64,000 bases of DNA from Caulifigura coniformis (GTDB lineage: Bacteria; Planctomycetota; Planctomycetia; Planctomycetales; Planctomycetaceae): positions 6,697,147 to 6,761,146 of the forward strand of contig NZ_CP036271.1 in the NCBI RefSeq assembly GCF_007745175.1, read 5' to 3'. Below are positions 16,831 through 25,713 of this stretch, piece by piece. The position numbers and the translations under genes were made by a program. The notes under the pieces are model-generated. The model searched no databases, was not told the DNA's origin, and was given only the letters and a program-made list of their open reading frames with translations. Numbering within the stretch: position 1 is the first letter of the stretch; the number at the start of each line of letters is the position of its first letter.

Positions 16831-17988
16831 ATGGCTCGGACGAGGCGTCGGAAGAATGTTGCTCTGCTCGTGGAGTCGTCCAACCGTTATGCGCGCGAGC
16901 TGCTGCATGGCATCCACAGCTTCATCCGTGAACGGTTCTCGTGGTCGATCCAGCTCACCGAACAGGGGCGTGGGCAGCTTCCGGTGGCTTGGCTGAAGAA
17001 CTGGTCGGGAGATGGCATCATTGCGCGGATCGAGACCGAGGAAATCGCCGAGGCCGTTCGGGCCAAGAAGGTCCCCACCGTCAACGTCAGCGCCACGGGG
17101 CTGATGCCGGAGGCAGTCAGCGTCATTTCCGACAGCAGGCTCGCGATGCAGCTGGCCGTCGATCACCTGCTCGAACGGGGTCTCAAGACCCTGGCGTTCT
17201 GCGGCGACGCCCGGTTTCCCTGGGCCCACTCGCACGCCCAGAATTTTCAGCAGCACGCCGACGCCAGAGGAGCCGCCTGCTTTCTCTTTCCCGTCAACGT
17301 GGAAGACGCGCACCACCCGGATCGCGAACGGACGCGCCTCGCCGCCTGGCTGAAGAAGCTGCCCAAGCCTGTCGGCGTCGCCGCCTGCTACGACGTCCGC
17401 GGACAACAACTGCTCGAGATCTGCCGTGAGCTGGGGCTCCAGGTTCCTGAGCAGGTGGCCGTCATCGGCTGGCACAACGACGAACTGCTCTGCGACCTGT
17501 GTGATCCGCCGATGTCGAGCGTGATTCCCAGCGCCCGGCGGGCCGGGTACGAAGCAGCCCAGATTCTCGATGACCTGATGGCCGGAAAGTTCATCGAGCC
17601 CGGCACGCGGATGATCGCTCCGCTCGGGGTGGCGACGCGGCAATCGACCGACGTCGTCGCCGTGAACGATCCCCACGTGGCCGCGGCCGTCCGGTTCATC
17701 CGTGACCATGCCTGCGACGGAATCACGGTCAGCGACGTGGTGCAGGCGGCCGGCACCTCGCGCACGCTGCTGGAGCGGAGCTACAAGAAGGCGCTCGGGT
17801 CGACGATCCACGACGACATTCTGAACGTGAGGATCGACCGGGTGAAACGACTGCTGGCGGAGACCGATCTCAGCCTGCGCGTGATCGCCGAGCGCACGGG
17901 CTTTGAATATCCGGAATACCTCAGCGTCGCCTTCCGCAAACGAACCGGGATCAGCGCCCGCGACTTCCGGCTGGAAGCGAAGGGGTGA
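16831..17988 (+). CDS. XylR-like AraC-family transcriptional activator with LacI-type ligand domain
   Basis: A 385-residue regulator. Residues about 8-270 have the periplasmic-binding/LacI fold (NVALLVESSNRYARELLHGI, DGIIARIETEEIAEAV, VAVIGWHNDELLCDLCDPP, SSV). Residues about 285-385 are a double helix-turn-helix AraC DNA-binding domain ending in LRVIAERTGFEYPEYLSVAFRKRTGISARDFR. This order is that of E. coli XylR, which senses xylose; planctomycetes have many paralogs with unknown ligands. It is divergent from the pectin/sugar-acid block and is the natural candidate to control it. No obvious ribosome site precedes ATG 16831. Confidence 0.9.
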   Translation: MARTRRRKNVALLVESSNRYARELLHGIHSFIRERFSWSIQLTEQGRGQLPVAWLKNWSGDGIIARIETEEIAEAVRAKKVPTVNVSATGLMPEAVSVISDSRLAMQLAVDHLLERGLKTLAFCGDARFPWAHSHAQNFQQHADARGAACFLFPVNVEDAHHPDRERTRLAAWLKKLPKPVGVAACYDVRGQQLLEICRELGLQVPEQVAVIGWHNDELLCDLCDPPMSSVIPSARRAGYEAAQILDDLMAGKFIEPGTRMIAPLGVATRQSTDVVAVNDPHVAAAVRFIRDHACDGITVSDVVQAAGTSRTLLERSYKKALGSTIHDDILNVRIDRVKRLLAETDLSLRVIAERTGFEYPEYLSVAFRKRTGISARDFRLEAKG

Positions 17989-18010
17989 CGGGCTTTTCGT
18001 GGGCGAAAAA

Positions 18011-18320
18011 GTTCACCACAGAGACACGGAGGGGCGGAGAAGAGGGAGTTCGCGGCTTAAAGGGCTGACCTCCGGTGAAGCCTCAGCCCCCACTGAAGAA
18101 AAGGAGCAGTCAATCTCCTCGGCGACCATCCTCTTCAAGCCGAGTTCTTCTTCTTTCTCCAATCCTCTCCGCAACGACAGAGAGTCTCTCCAAGCGATCT
18201 CGCAGCGCCGCTGCCCCCTCCTTCCTTCTCCTCAAAAAAATCCACTCGCCATTCAACGGAGCCTCATCCCTCCACCCGCAATCTCCCTCTTCTCCCCTTC
18301 TCTGTGTCTCTGTGGTAAAC
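18011..18320. repeat. Approximately 310-bp element bounded by a 38-nt inverted repeat
   Basis: The left end (18011-18048, beginning GTTCACCACAGAGACAC) and the right end (18283-18320) are near-perfect reverse complements over about 38 nt; both contain ACCACAGAGACAC and GAGAAGAGGGAG with only a few differences. The interior is pyrimidine-rich and has no credible gene. It fills the gap between the regulator and the sulfatase gene. A related single arm occurs at about 35500. It looks like a dispersed non-coding repeat or miniature element; no transposase is nearby. Confidence 0.65.
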
Positions 18321-18332
18321 CCTTCCTGAAGC

Positions 18333-20180
18333 CTACTCCGCGCGGGCGGTGATTCTTTCGATCAGCCGCGGGACGTACTCCCGCATTCGCTGGGGCGTTC
18401 CTTCCGGCAGCGGGCTGTTCGCCTTGAGCTGGGCGACCACGTCGGCCGGCAGCGGGCTGAGCTGGTCAATCGAATTCAGCGCGAGAATGGCCGTCACGAC
18501 GCCGTGGCCTCGTGGATTGGAAAGTTCCGTGAGGACCGGCAGTGCCGCCCGGCGTCCTTCGGCTCCGCAGAACCGGCCGAGCGCTTCGGCCGACGCGATC
18601 CGCACACTGGCTGACGGATCGGACAGAAGCGACGTCAGTCGCGACTTCTCAGCGGCCACCGCCGATTCTCCCTGGCTCATCAGCCCCAGCACGGCCCAGT
18701 ACCGGCAGGCCGGAATCGACGATTCCAGCCCCTTCCGATTCTTGACGGCCGCTTCCGCATCGGACTTTGCGGGGACAAGGATCTGGTCCAGGAGCGCGGG
18801 AAGCCAGGAGGAGGCGGTTTCGGCCAGCATCACCGGGGGGCGGCCATCCGCCAGGTCGTGCATCTCGCACTCCGGCAGGAGTCCAAGGTCGCACGACTCC
18901 TTCAAATGGACACCCAGCGCCTCGACCAGGCGATCGCCGATCCGGCGTCCCTCCGCAGTCGACACGAGATTGTTCACTTCATCCGGGTCGTTCTGCAGGT
19001 CGAACAGTGCTTCAGCCGGTTTCGGAAGGAAGAACGCAGCGTGCTGCGGAGGAAGCCCCCCCTTCTCGAACGCCGCCCGCCAGGCCTGCACACCGGCCTG
19101 CCGGTACATGTAGGCGAGGTAACCTCCCTGCGGTTTTTCGGGAATGAAATTGCGGACATACACGTAGCGTCCATCCGTCACACTGCGCACAACGTCGACC
19201 CGTTCATCCATCCGCCCGCGATAGCCAAACAGGTACTTCCGCGGCTCCGCGTTGAACTTTCCGAGGAACGGCTGCCCCTGCATGTTGGCCGAAGGCTTTA
19301 CGCCGCACAGGCTGAGCAGCGTCGGTCCGAAGTCGACGAAACTCACGAGGCGCGGCGTCTCGCCGCCGGGCACATAGTCTGCCGGGCGCAGGTGCTTGAA
19401 CTTCTCCGGAACGTGGAGCAGGAACGGCACGTGCAGGCCGCTGTTGAATGGGACGCGTTTGCTCCGCGGGAGTCCGCAGCCATGATCCGAGTAGAACCAC
19501 ACGATGGTGTCCTCGGCGAGTCCCGCGTCGGCCAGTTCCTTCAGCCGCTCGCCGACGAATGCGTCCATCGTGGTCGCGTTGTCGTAGTACTGAGCCCAAT
19601 CCTCGCGGATCTCGGGAAGGTCGGGCTGATACGCGGGGACCCGCACTTTTGCGGGGTCGTGCGTCAGTTCCTTTCGCTTATGGACGCCGCTCTCGTGGGT
19701 GACCGTGTTGTTGAAGACCGCGAAGAACGGCTTTCCATCGGGACGGTTTTTCCAATGCGCCTTGTTCGAAGAGTCGTCCCACGCCTTGCCGTTGGGGACG
19801 ACGTTGTAGTCGGTCTTCGAGTTGTTCGTGCAGTAGTAGCCGGCGTCGCGGAGGACCTGGGGGTAAAGCTTCCAGTCGGGCGGGAGCTTCACCTCGCTGC
19901 GCATGTGCTCGGCCCCGAGCGAGGTCGCGTACATCCCGGTGATCAATGTCGTCCGGGCCGGTGCACAGACCGGGGCGTTGGACCAGCAGGTTTTGTAGCG
20001 GAGACTCTTTGTCGCAAAGGCGTCGAGGTGGGGCGTCGTGGCGAAGGTGTCGCCGTAGGGCCCGATGATGGGGCTCAAGTCTTCGCAGGTGATCCAGAGC
20101 ACATTCGGCCTGGACTCCTCCGCGGCAGAGGCCGGTCCGGCCAACAGAGACAGCAGGACAAAACTCAGGGCCAGTCTCAT
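18333..20180 (-). CDS. Secreted sulfatase with C-terminal HEAT-like repeats
   Basis: A 615-residue type I sulfatase. A signal peptide covers residues 1-20. The metal-binding start NVLWITCEDLSP is followed by the formylglycine signature C72-A-P-A-R within CAPARTTLITGMY, and later DHGCGLPRSKRVPF. Formylglycine sulfatases hydrolyse sulfate esters, in planctomycetes usually from marine or plant polysaccharides. The last ~120 residues (SDPSASVRIASAEALGRFCG) read as HEAT-type helices. It is next to the pectin block but beyond the repeat element, so a shared role is uncertain. Substrate unknown; the needed formylglycine-generating enzyme is not in the window. Confidence 0.9.
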   Translation of the reverse strand: MRLALSFVLLSLLAGPASAAEESRPNVLWITCEDLSPIIGPYGDTFATTPHLDAFATKSLRYKTCWSNAPVCAPARTTLITGMYATSLGAEHMRSEVKLPPDWKLYPQVLRDAGYYCTNNSKTDYNVVPNGKAWDDSSNKAHWKNRPDGKPFFAVFNNTVTHESGVHKRKELTHDPAKVRVPAYQPDLPEIREDWAQYYDNATTMDAFVGERLKELADAGLAEDTIVWFYSDHGCGLPRSKRVPFNSGLHVPFLLHVPEKFKHLRPADYVPGGETPRLVSFVDFGPTLLSLCGVKPSANMQGQPFLGKFNAEPRKYLFGYRGRMDERVDVVRSVTDGRYVYVRNFIPEKPQGGYLAYMYRQAGVQAWRAAFEKGGLPPQHAAFFLPKPAEALFDLQNDPDEVNNLVSTAEGRRIGDRLVEALGVHLKESCDLGLLPECEMHDLADGRPPVMLAETASSWLPALLDQILVPAKSDAEAAVKNRKGLESSIPACRYWAVLGLMSQGESAVAAEKSRLTSLLSDPSASVRIASAEALGRFCGAEGRRAALPVLTELSNPRGHGVVTAILALNSIDQLSPLPADVVAQLKANSPLPEGTPQRMREYVPRLIERITARAE

Positions 20181-20269
20181 GGATCAGTCCTCGATGGCGG
20201 CGCGCGGGAATCGAGGGAACAGCTTACCGCAGTTGGGATTCGAGGGCACGGTGCCCGGTACTCGGGCAG

Positions 20270-20373
20270 GGCTGGTCACTTCTTCAAGATGGGCCAATTC
20301 ATCGTTGGGTTGCGCCGTTGCCGCAAAATGACCTGCGGTGACGAGAGACGACCGACTGTGAAAAAGTGACGCG
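20270..20373. repeat. Dispersed element copy A with terminal inverted repeats
   Basis: About 104 bp from GGCTGGTCACTT to AAAAAGTGACGCG. The ends form an imperfect inverted repeat (GTCACTTCTTCA versus TGAAAAAGTGAC). The interior contains GATGGGCCA, TTGCCGCAA and ATGAC. A second, shorter copy lies at 20703-20794. No coding potential. Confidence 0.7.
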
Positions 20374-20401
20374 TCCCGCCCCAATCCCCACCCGCCAACG
20401 C

Positions 20402-20443
20402 ACTCCCGACTCCCGACTCCCGACTCCCGAGTACCGAGTACCG
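20402..20443. repeat. Short tandem heptamer array
   Basis: Four tandem copies of ACTCCCG (20402-20429) followed by two of AGTACCG (20430-20443). It lies between the two copies of the larger dispersed element. Non-coding. Confidence 0.85.
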
Positions 20444-20702
20444 GGCCCCCCCGCGCAACCGCCCCCGTCATAGTGGAGGATCCCATGAACACAACCACCA
20501 CCAACCCGTCGTCACACAACTCGGCCCGGCCGGCTCCCTGTCCGCACCACCCACGCTCTCCCGATCCTTCCACTGAACTTCCGCAGGAAAAGAGGGCGAG
20601 GAGTACAGGACCACCCACACAACGCGCCCTCCTTGCTCCCCTCGACGTCAAACACCTCCGCAGTGGTCCCGATCCCTGCCCGTGCCTGAGAGTTGCGCGC
20701 AA

Positions 20703-20794
20703 GGCTGGTCACTTTTTTCAGGATGGGCCAGTTCGTCGTTGCCGCAACATGACTTGCAGTGACAACAGACGACCTAATTGTGAAAAGTGACTCG
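20703..20794. repeat. Dispersed element copy B with terminal inverted repeats
   Basis: About 92 bp, the same orientation as copy A. It starts GGCTGGTCACTTTTTTCA and ends TGTGAAAAGTGACTCG. It matches copy A along its whole length apart from an 11-nt deletion in the interior and scattered changes. The rest of the 20181-20908 spacer shows no credible gene. Confidence 0.7.
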
Positions 20795-20908
20795 CCCTGG
20801 GTACTCGGGAGGCAGGAGGCGGGAACATTCGCGGGATCGGGCCCCGCATTTTCTGTCGGGTTGGCGTAAGATCAGCGAATCGCATGCAGCGGCCATGGGG
20901 AGGACGGG

Positions 20909-23122
20909 GTGGACTCGACGCTGGACAGGGCTCGATCGATGACGATGCGCTGGCTGCCGATCGCTCTCGGGCTGCTGATTCTGTTCTCGCCTCACCCGGG
21001 CCGCGGCCAGGAGACGTCCGGCGAAGACTTGGACCTCACGGTCAGCCAGATGCAGGCGGGCGGGTTCGTCTTCGACAAGGGGACGCGGCTCGTTTCCGAT
21101 CCCCGGCTGAAGATCTCCTTGACTCCGATGTTCGAGACGTTGCGCACCCAGGCGCCGCTCAACCTCAATGTCCGGCTGCAGTGGAACGGGAGCGGATTGC
21201 TCGAGGGCCGGCTGCTCTGCGACATCTACGCTGCCGAGCGATACGTCGGCAGCTGGAGATCGCACGAGCTGGCCGTCAACAACGAGGTCCTCTCGTTCCC
21301 GCTGACCCTTCCGCCGTCTCCGCTGTACAACGGCCGCGATCCGTTCAATCTCCGCATCGCGTTCGAAGCGGAGGATCGCACGATCCTGATGGACCAGCGT
21401 GATCTGCCAGTGGAGTCGACCTGGTCGCGCAACTTTGTTGTCGGCGTCGTTGCGCCGGAGAACGTGACGCGGATTTCAGGCTTTCGCAGCGACAGCCAGA
21501 CGCCGCAGGTCGCCGACATCTTTCAGCTGGCGAACTTCCACGACTTCCCGCTGCACGCGTCGCAGCTGGTCACCAACACCACTCCAGTGGTGAGCCGCGA
21601 TTTTCCGCTCGACCCGCTGCGGCTCACGGCGTTCGACATGGTCGTCGTTTCACCCGAATCCCTGCGGGAACTGCGGCCCCCGCAGTGGCAGTCGCTGGCG
21701 ACCTGGATTCGTGCGGGCGGGCGCGCCTGCCTCATTGCGACGATGGCCGTCCCCGAGAATCTGCGTCCTGCGTGGCGGGAACTGTTCAACGAGCAGCCGG
21801 GTGAAACATCACTGACGTTTTCCGACAAAGGCATCCCGGAGTTCGCGGCGGGGGGAACGTCCCTTCGGGCACGCATCGGATGCGGTCGGGTCATCTGCCT
21901 GACGGAGCCGGCCAAGATCGATTCCCGCGCCTGGCTGCAGGATCTGCTGTGGTTGTACGGGATCCGCGACGCCGTCCAGTCGTCGATTCTGTCGACCGGC
22001 AAATGGACCATCGGAGCGCCGCCCAGCACAGCGGCGACGGTCGCCTTCCACCCGTTCGTTCCGGTGAAGAGGCCGCTCGCCGAGATGCGGCGTCCGCTGA
22101 ATTCCCCGGAGGTGGGACGGATCTCGCCGATCACGATCTTCCTGCTGCTGGGCACCTGCCTGATGCTGATCGGCCCGGTCGACTACTTCGTTCTGGGGCG
22201 GCTGGGCATGCGGAAGATGACGTGGGTGTTCCTCCCGTGCGTGGCCATAGCGACAACCTGGGCGACGATGCGAGTTTCTCAGGGCGCGCTGGGAGCCAAA
22301 GACTACGCGCGCTCGGTGTCGGTGGCCGATCTCGACCGCATCGGGCGCGTCTGTCGTGTTTCGCGGTTCGAGCAGCGGTATGCGGGAACGGAAGCGATCC
22401 ATCGACGGTCGCTGGGACCGTCTTTGCGGCTCGATTTCGAACGCCCGCTGCTGGGATGGAACGGAGCGTCGAATCCGCTCGTTCCGTGGACCACCGTGCG
22501 GGGCGGGGACGATCAGTCGAACCAGCCGCCGCTGCGCTATTCCGGGAAGGTGACCGGCGGTTATGAGCTCCTCGAACCGATGTTCCAGTGGTCGCCCCGG
22601 CTGTTTCGCGAGACGACCTTCGGCGACGACGGGCGGATCAACTCGGCGCCGCTGCAGACGATCCGGTGGTCCGAACTCGAGAACCTGACGTGGGTCACGA
22701 CGGACGGGAGGCGAAAGATCGCCGAGCTCGTTCACGAAGTTCTCCCCGAAGCGGCCGTCTACGTCCGATTCAGCAATCGCACCGCGAAGTGCGGCGATCC
22801 AGAACCTGAGGCGGCTCCGAACACGGTGACGCCCGCGCCAGTCGCCGAATCTCCGGAAGCTTTTATCCACCTGATCGGAAACGCGACGTCCTGTCAGAGG
22901 AGTTTTCTGGACACCAGCCTGATCTACGAACGTGCCGTCACTCGTCCCTTCGGGCTGTTCGGCCTGGTCCGGGAACGATCGCCCACGTGCGGCGCCGACC
23001 TGGAGGACTTTCAGTGGATCGACAGCGAAGATCCAACCGAGGCCGTCCTGATGATCCTGCTGCCCGGAGAAGACAGCGTGATTTATCGCCGCCGGCTGGC
23101 GCTCGCCGCTGCAGCGCGATGA
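20909..23122 (+). CDS. Large membrane-anchored protein of unknown function (GldG/DUF4350-like layout)
   Basis: 737 residues from a GTG at 20909 preceded by GGGGAGGA; an ATG at 20939 is the alternative. There is a signal peptide (WLPIALGLLILFSPHPGRGQ). An extracytoplasmic part of about 400 residues includes a segment where a value is compared and an item fetched (FDMVVVSPESLRELRPPQWQSLATWIRAGG), as in GldG/DUF4350-type proteins. Two membrane spans follow near residues 408-455 (TIFLLLGTCLMLIGPVDYFVLG and WVFLPCVAIATTWATM), then a beta-rich C-terminal part. Such proteins often accompany ABC export or MoxR/BatA clusters, but none is adjacent. I do not know its role. Confidence 0.7.
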   Translation: MDSTLDRARSMTMRWLPIALGLLILFSPHPGRGQETSGEDLDLTVSQMQAGGFVFDKGTRLVSDPRLKISLTPMFETLRTQAPLNLNVRLQWNGSGLLEGRLLCDIYAAERYVGSWRSHELAVNNEVLSFPLTLPPSPLYNGRDPFNLRIAFEAEDRTILMDQRDLPVESTWSRNFVVGVVAPENVTRISGFRSDSQTPQVADIFQLANFHDFPLHASQLVTNTTPVVSRDFPLDPLRLTAFDMVVVSPESLRELRPPQWQSLATWIRAGGRACLIATMAVPENLRPAWRELFNEQPGETSLTFSDKGIPEFAAGGTSLRARIGCGRVICLTEPAKIDSRAWLQDLLWLYGIRDAVQSSILSTGKWTIGAPPSTAATVAFHPFVPVKRPLAEMRRPLNSPEVGRISPITIFLLLGTCLMLIGPVDYFVLGRLGMRKMTWVFLPCVAIATTWATMRVSQGALGAKDYARSVSVADLDRIGRVCRVSRFEQRYAGTEAIHRRSLGPSLRLDFERPLLGWNGASNPLVPWTTVRGGDDQSNQPPLRYSGKVTGGYELLEPMFQWSPRLFRETTFGDDGRINSAPLQTIRWSELENLTWVTTDGRRKIAELVHEVLPEAAVYVRFSNRTAKCGDPEPEAAPNTVTPAPVAESPEAFIHLIGNATSCQRSFLDTSLIYERAVTRPFGLFGLVRERSPTCGADLEDFQWIDSEDPTEAVLMILLPGEDSVIYRRRLALAAAAR

Positions 23123-23141
23123 GCGTCTTCGAACGAGGCCG

Positions 23142-25166
23142 TCAGAGTCCGTGGATCTGCCGGATGATCGTCGGATCGGTCAGAGTGCGGTCTTCGGCCA
23201 AGAGCATGGCCTTGCTGAGAATAATCGACAGCGTGCGATCCCCCTCGAAGGGGAGGAACACGCCCTCTTCTTTGGCGACGGCCCCGCTGTCGGGCACGAT
23301 GCACAGGTACTGGTCGTTCGGCTCCATCAGGATGTTTCCGCTGCCGAGGTGAATCTTGTAGGTGCGGAGATCGCCGCGAACGACCAGGAACTTCTCGCTG
23401 AAGGAGCACCGCGGCCCGATCTTGAGACGCGGGACGAGACGCTCGAGCACATGCTTGCGCGTCTGCGCTGTGGGAGTGAGGTCCCCAAACGAAAAGTTCT
23501 GCCAATATTCGCGATATCGCCCTCCGGGGCCGCCGTCCGCCCAGGTCGGATCGTTGCCGACACTCGCGACGCCCACGAACAGATCGACGTCGCGCATCAG
23601 TTCCGAGAAGACAATCGGCGGAATCATTTCCAGGGGGAGCGGCTCGTTGTACGGATGCGCCAGACCTTCGGTGACGAACCGCCCACCGGTGGCATGGGCG
23701 ACATGAAGATCGGCTTCGAGCCGGTAAAACCGCACCTGATCGGTGGAGAGGTACAGGTAGACGCCGGCGTCGGTCGTATCGACGCCATACGCATCGCCGA
23801 CCGTGTCGACCCAGAACTCAGCCCGCAGACCCCAGGTTTCGAGGCGTCTTGTCGGCGCGGAGTAATCCGCATCGACCATCAACCGCAGTTTGTTCGACCA
23901 CCCGCGCGCCGCACATAGGGCATTGAACTGGTGCTGCCGGAGAATATGGGCCGCATAGCGATTGGAATACGTCTGCGTACGGCGTTCGGCATCGGTCAGC
24001 AGGTAGACCTCGCGATGGGCCTGTTTGAACGGCTGGCGGACTTCGTGCCGTTCGAGCCAGCCGCGCCAGGTGAGGACGTCGTCCATCGGCCGTCCGATGG
24101 GATGCCACAGCTCGACCGTCGTTCCTTCGGCGTCGATCCAGTCGATCGGCTGGTCGTCGACATCGACGACGCCCTCCTCTGTCCAGACGCCGCTTGTCTC
24201 GAGGCCGGTGTTCCGAAACACCCACACCAGCCGCCGGGCGAGAATGCCGACGAGCGGATGGTCGAGATAACGCTGGCGCCAGACGTCGGTCGGCCAGCGC
24301 CTTTCTTGCAGAAAAAGGCCATCGAGCCGCTCGCGCTGGGCGGTGAACATCTTCTCGATGTCTTTGGCAGCAGACTTGAGATCTTTCAGTTCGTCCGCGA
24401 AGTCGTTCCTGATGGCGGCCGGAACTGATTTCTGAATCCGGCCGTCCCCTTTGCGCCAGGCCAGTGTGGTGCGGCCGGAATCACCGACGGTCAGTTCGGC
24501 CGTGAATTCTCCAAGTGCCTCTTCCAGGCGGCCGACGGATGTGAGTCCATAGGTCGGGACAGCCAGCTCTTCCAGTTCTTCCCGGGTAATGCCGAGTCGA
24601 ACGGCCGTCGCTTCCAGGGCTTTTTCAATCTCCTTCTGGACGGAGGCCATCTTGACCCGCGCCTTGAGATAACTCAGCCGGGCGATTGCCGTCACCGAGG
24701 GAAGCTGGCCCAGGACGTAAATGCAGGCGTTCCCGACCTTCGTCGATCGCGAACCGACGGAGGGAAGTTTCCGGAACGTCGAGATCGCCAGGGGGCCGAG
24801 AAGCGACTGCAGAGTTTCGCTCGCCGACGGCAGAACCATCCAGACGAGCCCCTTGAGGACATCGCAATTGGCGCCGATCAGCGCCAGCGGATGGCGTGAA
24901 TCGGGACCTGGCCGCTCGACCGGATCGTTCACTCTTGGGAACCAATCCGCCAGCCGACGCTCGAACTCTTCGGCCCCCAGGTGACGGACGAGGTCGGCCG
25001 CCTGCTTCAGCCAGCGCGTCGACGGCTTCGAGGCGGAAGCGGTCTGCGCATGCGTGATGACCTCAAACCAGTTCTGGCGAATGTCGGACGGGGACGATTC
25101 GATGTCGACAACCGCCACGTTCGTCCAGGCGTCGCCTGGAAAGAGCAGGAGTCGTGGTGGCTGCAT
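23142..25166 (-). CDS. DUF4132 (MolR-like) family protein
   Basis: A 674-residue soluble protein. The central-to-C-terminal part (DDVLTWRGWLERHEVRQPFKQ, REVYLLTDAERRTQTYSNRY, HQFNALCAARGW) matches my memory of the DUF4132 family related to E. coli MolR. The final third (WADGGPGGRYREYWQNFSFGDLT ... RTYKIHLGSGNILM) matches the associated C-terminal module. The N-terminal half is helical and lacks an obvious enzyme motif. The molecular function of DUF4132 is not established. It is 7 nt downstream of a 129-residue gene on the same strand, so the two form a unit. Confidence 0.75.
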   Translation of the reverse strand: MQPPRLLLFPGDAWTNVAVVDIESSPSDIRQNWFEVITHAQTASASKPSTRWLKQAADLVRHLGAEEFERRLADWFPRVNDPVERPGPDSRHPLALIGANCDVLKGLVWMVLPSASETLQSLLGPLAISTFRKLPSVGSRSTKVGNACIYVLGQLPSVTAIARLSYLKARVKMASVQKEIEKALEATAVRLGITREELEELAVPTYGLTSVGRLEEALGEFTAELTVGDSGRTTLAWRKGDGRIQKSVPAAIRNDFADELKDLKSAAKDIEKMFTAQRERLDGLFLQERRWPTDVWRQRYLDHPLVGILARRLVWVFRNTGLETSGVWTEEGVVDVDDQPIDWIDAEGTTVELWHPIGRPMDDVLTWRGWLERHEVRQPFKQAHREVYLLTDAERRTQTYSNRYAAHILRQHQFNALCAARGWSNKLRLMVDADYSAPTRRLETWGLRAEFWVDTVGDAYGVDTTDAGVYLYLSTDQVRFYRLEADLHVAHATGGRFVTEGLAHPYNEPLPLEMIPPIVFSELMRDVDLFVGVASVGNDPTWADGGPGGRYREYWQNFSFGDLTPTAQTRKHVLERLVPRLKIGPRCSFSEKFLVVRGDLRTYKIHLGSGNILMEPNDQYLCIVPDSGAVAKEEGVFLPFEGDRTLSIILSKAMLLAEDRTLTDPTIIRQIHGL

Positions 25167-25173
25167 GCGACGT

Positions 25174-25563
25174 TCAGCCTCCGACGAGCGGCGTCAGCTT
25201 GAGGAAGGTAACGCTGGTCGCGGGAGCTTCGCCCACGTTGGGACGAAGTTGAATCGTCTGGTCGAGACGTTCGACCTGCCGGTCATCCACCAGGATCAGC
25301 ACGCGGTTCTGGCGAAATGCTTCGCAGGCGGTCTGGAACTGCGCCTTCCAGTCGATATCGCGTCGACCGGCGGCGGTCCGATCGGCGGAAGGATCGACGA
25401 GGCCCTGGAACTTCTCCTTCTTCTTCAGGTTGTAGTCCTGGACTTCCTGGTAGACGCGGCCGCGGATCAACTCTTCGACCGTGATGGTTTCGGTCAGGAA
25501 GTCGACGACGGATTCGCTGACGGCCCGGCCGTCAGTTGTTTCATCGCGAATGGTCAGTTGCAT
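25174..25563 (-). CDS. Small conserved partner of the DUF4132 gene
   Basis: 129 residues: MQLTIRDETTDGRAV start, a Glu/Lys-rich middle (TVEELIRGRVYQEVQDYNLKKK), and a C-terminal strand-rich part (RVLILVDDRQVERLDQTIQL). No signal peptide, membrane span or known catalytic motif. It begins the two-gene unit with the DUF4132 protein. I do not recognise a family beyond its appearance; the tight spacing suggests a shared function. Confidence 0.7.
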   Translation of the reverse strand: MQLTIRDETTDGRAVSESVVDFLTETITVEELIRGRVYQEVQDYNLKKKEKFQGLVDPSADRTAAGRRDIDWKAQFQTACEAFRQNRVLILVDDRQVERLDQTIQLRPNVGEAPATSVTFLKLTPLVGG

Positions 25564-25646
25564 GGAGGCGTCCTTGCGGGATTACGGATTTCCTGATGGT
25601 AATCCGCAATCGGGGGCGCGCGGTAGGTGGGGGCTTCCAAAGCAAA

Positions 25647-25677
25647 GCACCCCGGCTGCTGAAAGCAGCCGGGGTGC
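25647..25677 (-). terminator. 14-bp perfect stem-loop after the pilin-like gene
   Basis: GCACCCCGGCTGCT, loop GAA, AGCAGCCGGGGTGC: fully paired, about 37 nt past the stop of the minus-strand pilin-like gene at 25714. It lacks a long T-run. Nearly the same hairpin occurs at 41271-41303 after the RNase R gene. Confidence 0.7.
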
Positions 25678-25713
25678 ATAGGACGTTGACGCCGGGCTAA
25701 GGGCGACGACGGA

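Noticed and set aside
18049..18352. Plus-strand Ser/Arg-rich frames inside the 310-bp element
   Set aside because: They read through the right inverted repeat and have low-complexity composition.
20184..20702. 172-residue minus-strand frame in the repeat-rich spacer
   Set aside because: Runs through the heptamer array and the dispersed element, with no motif and biased composition.
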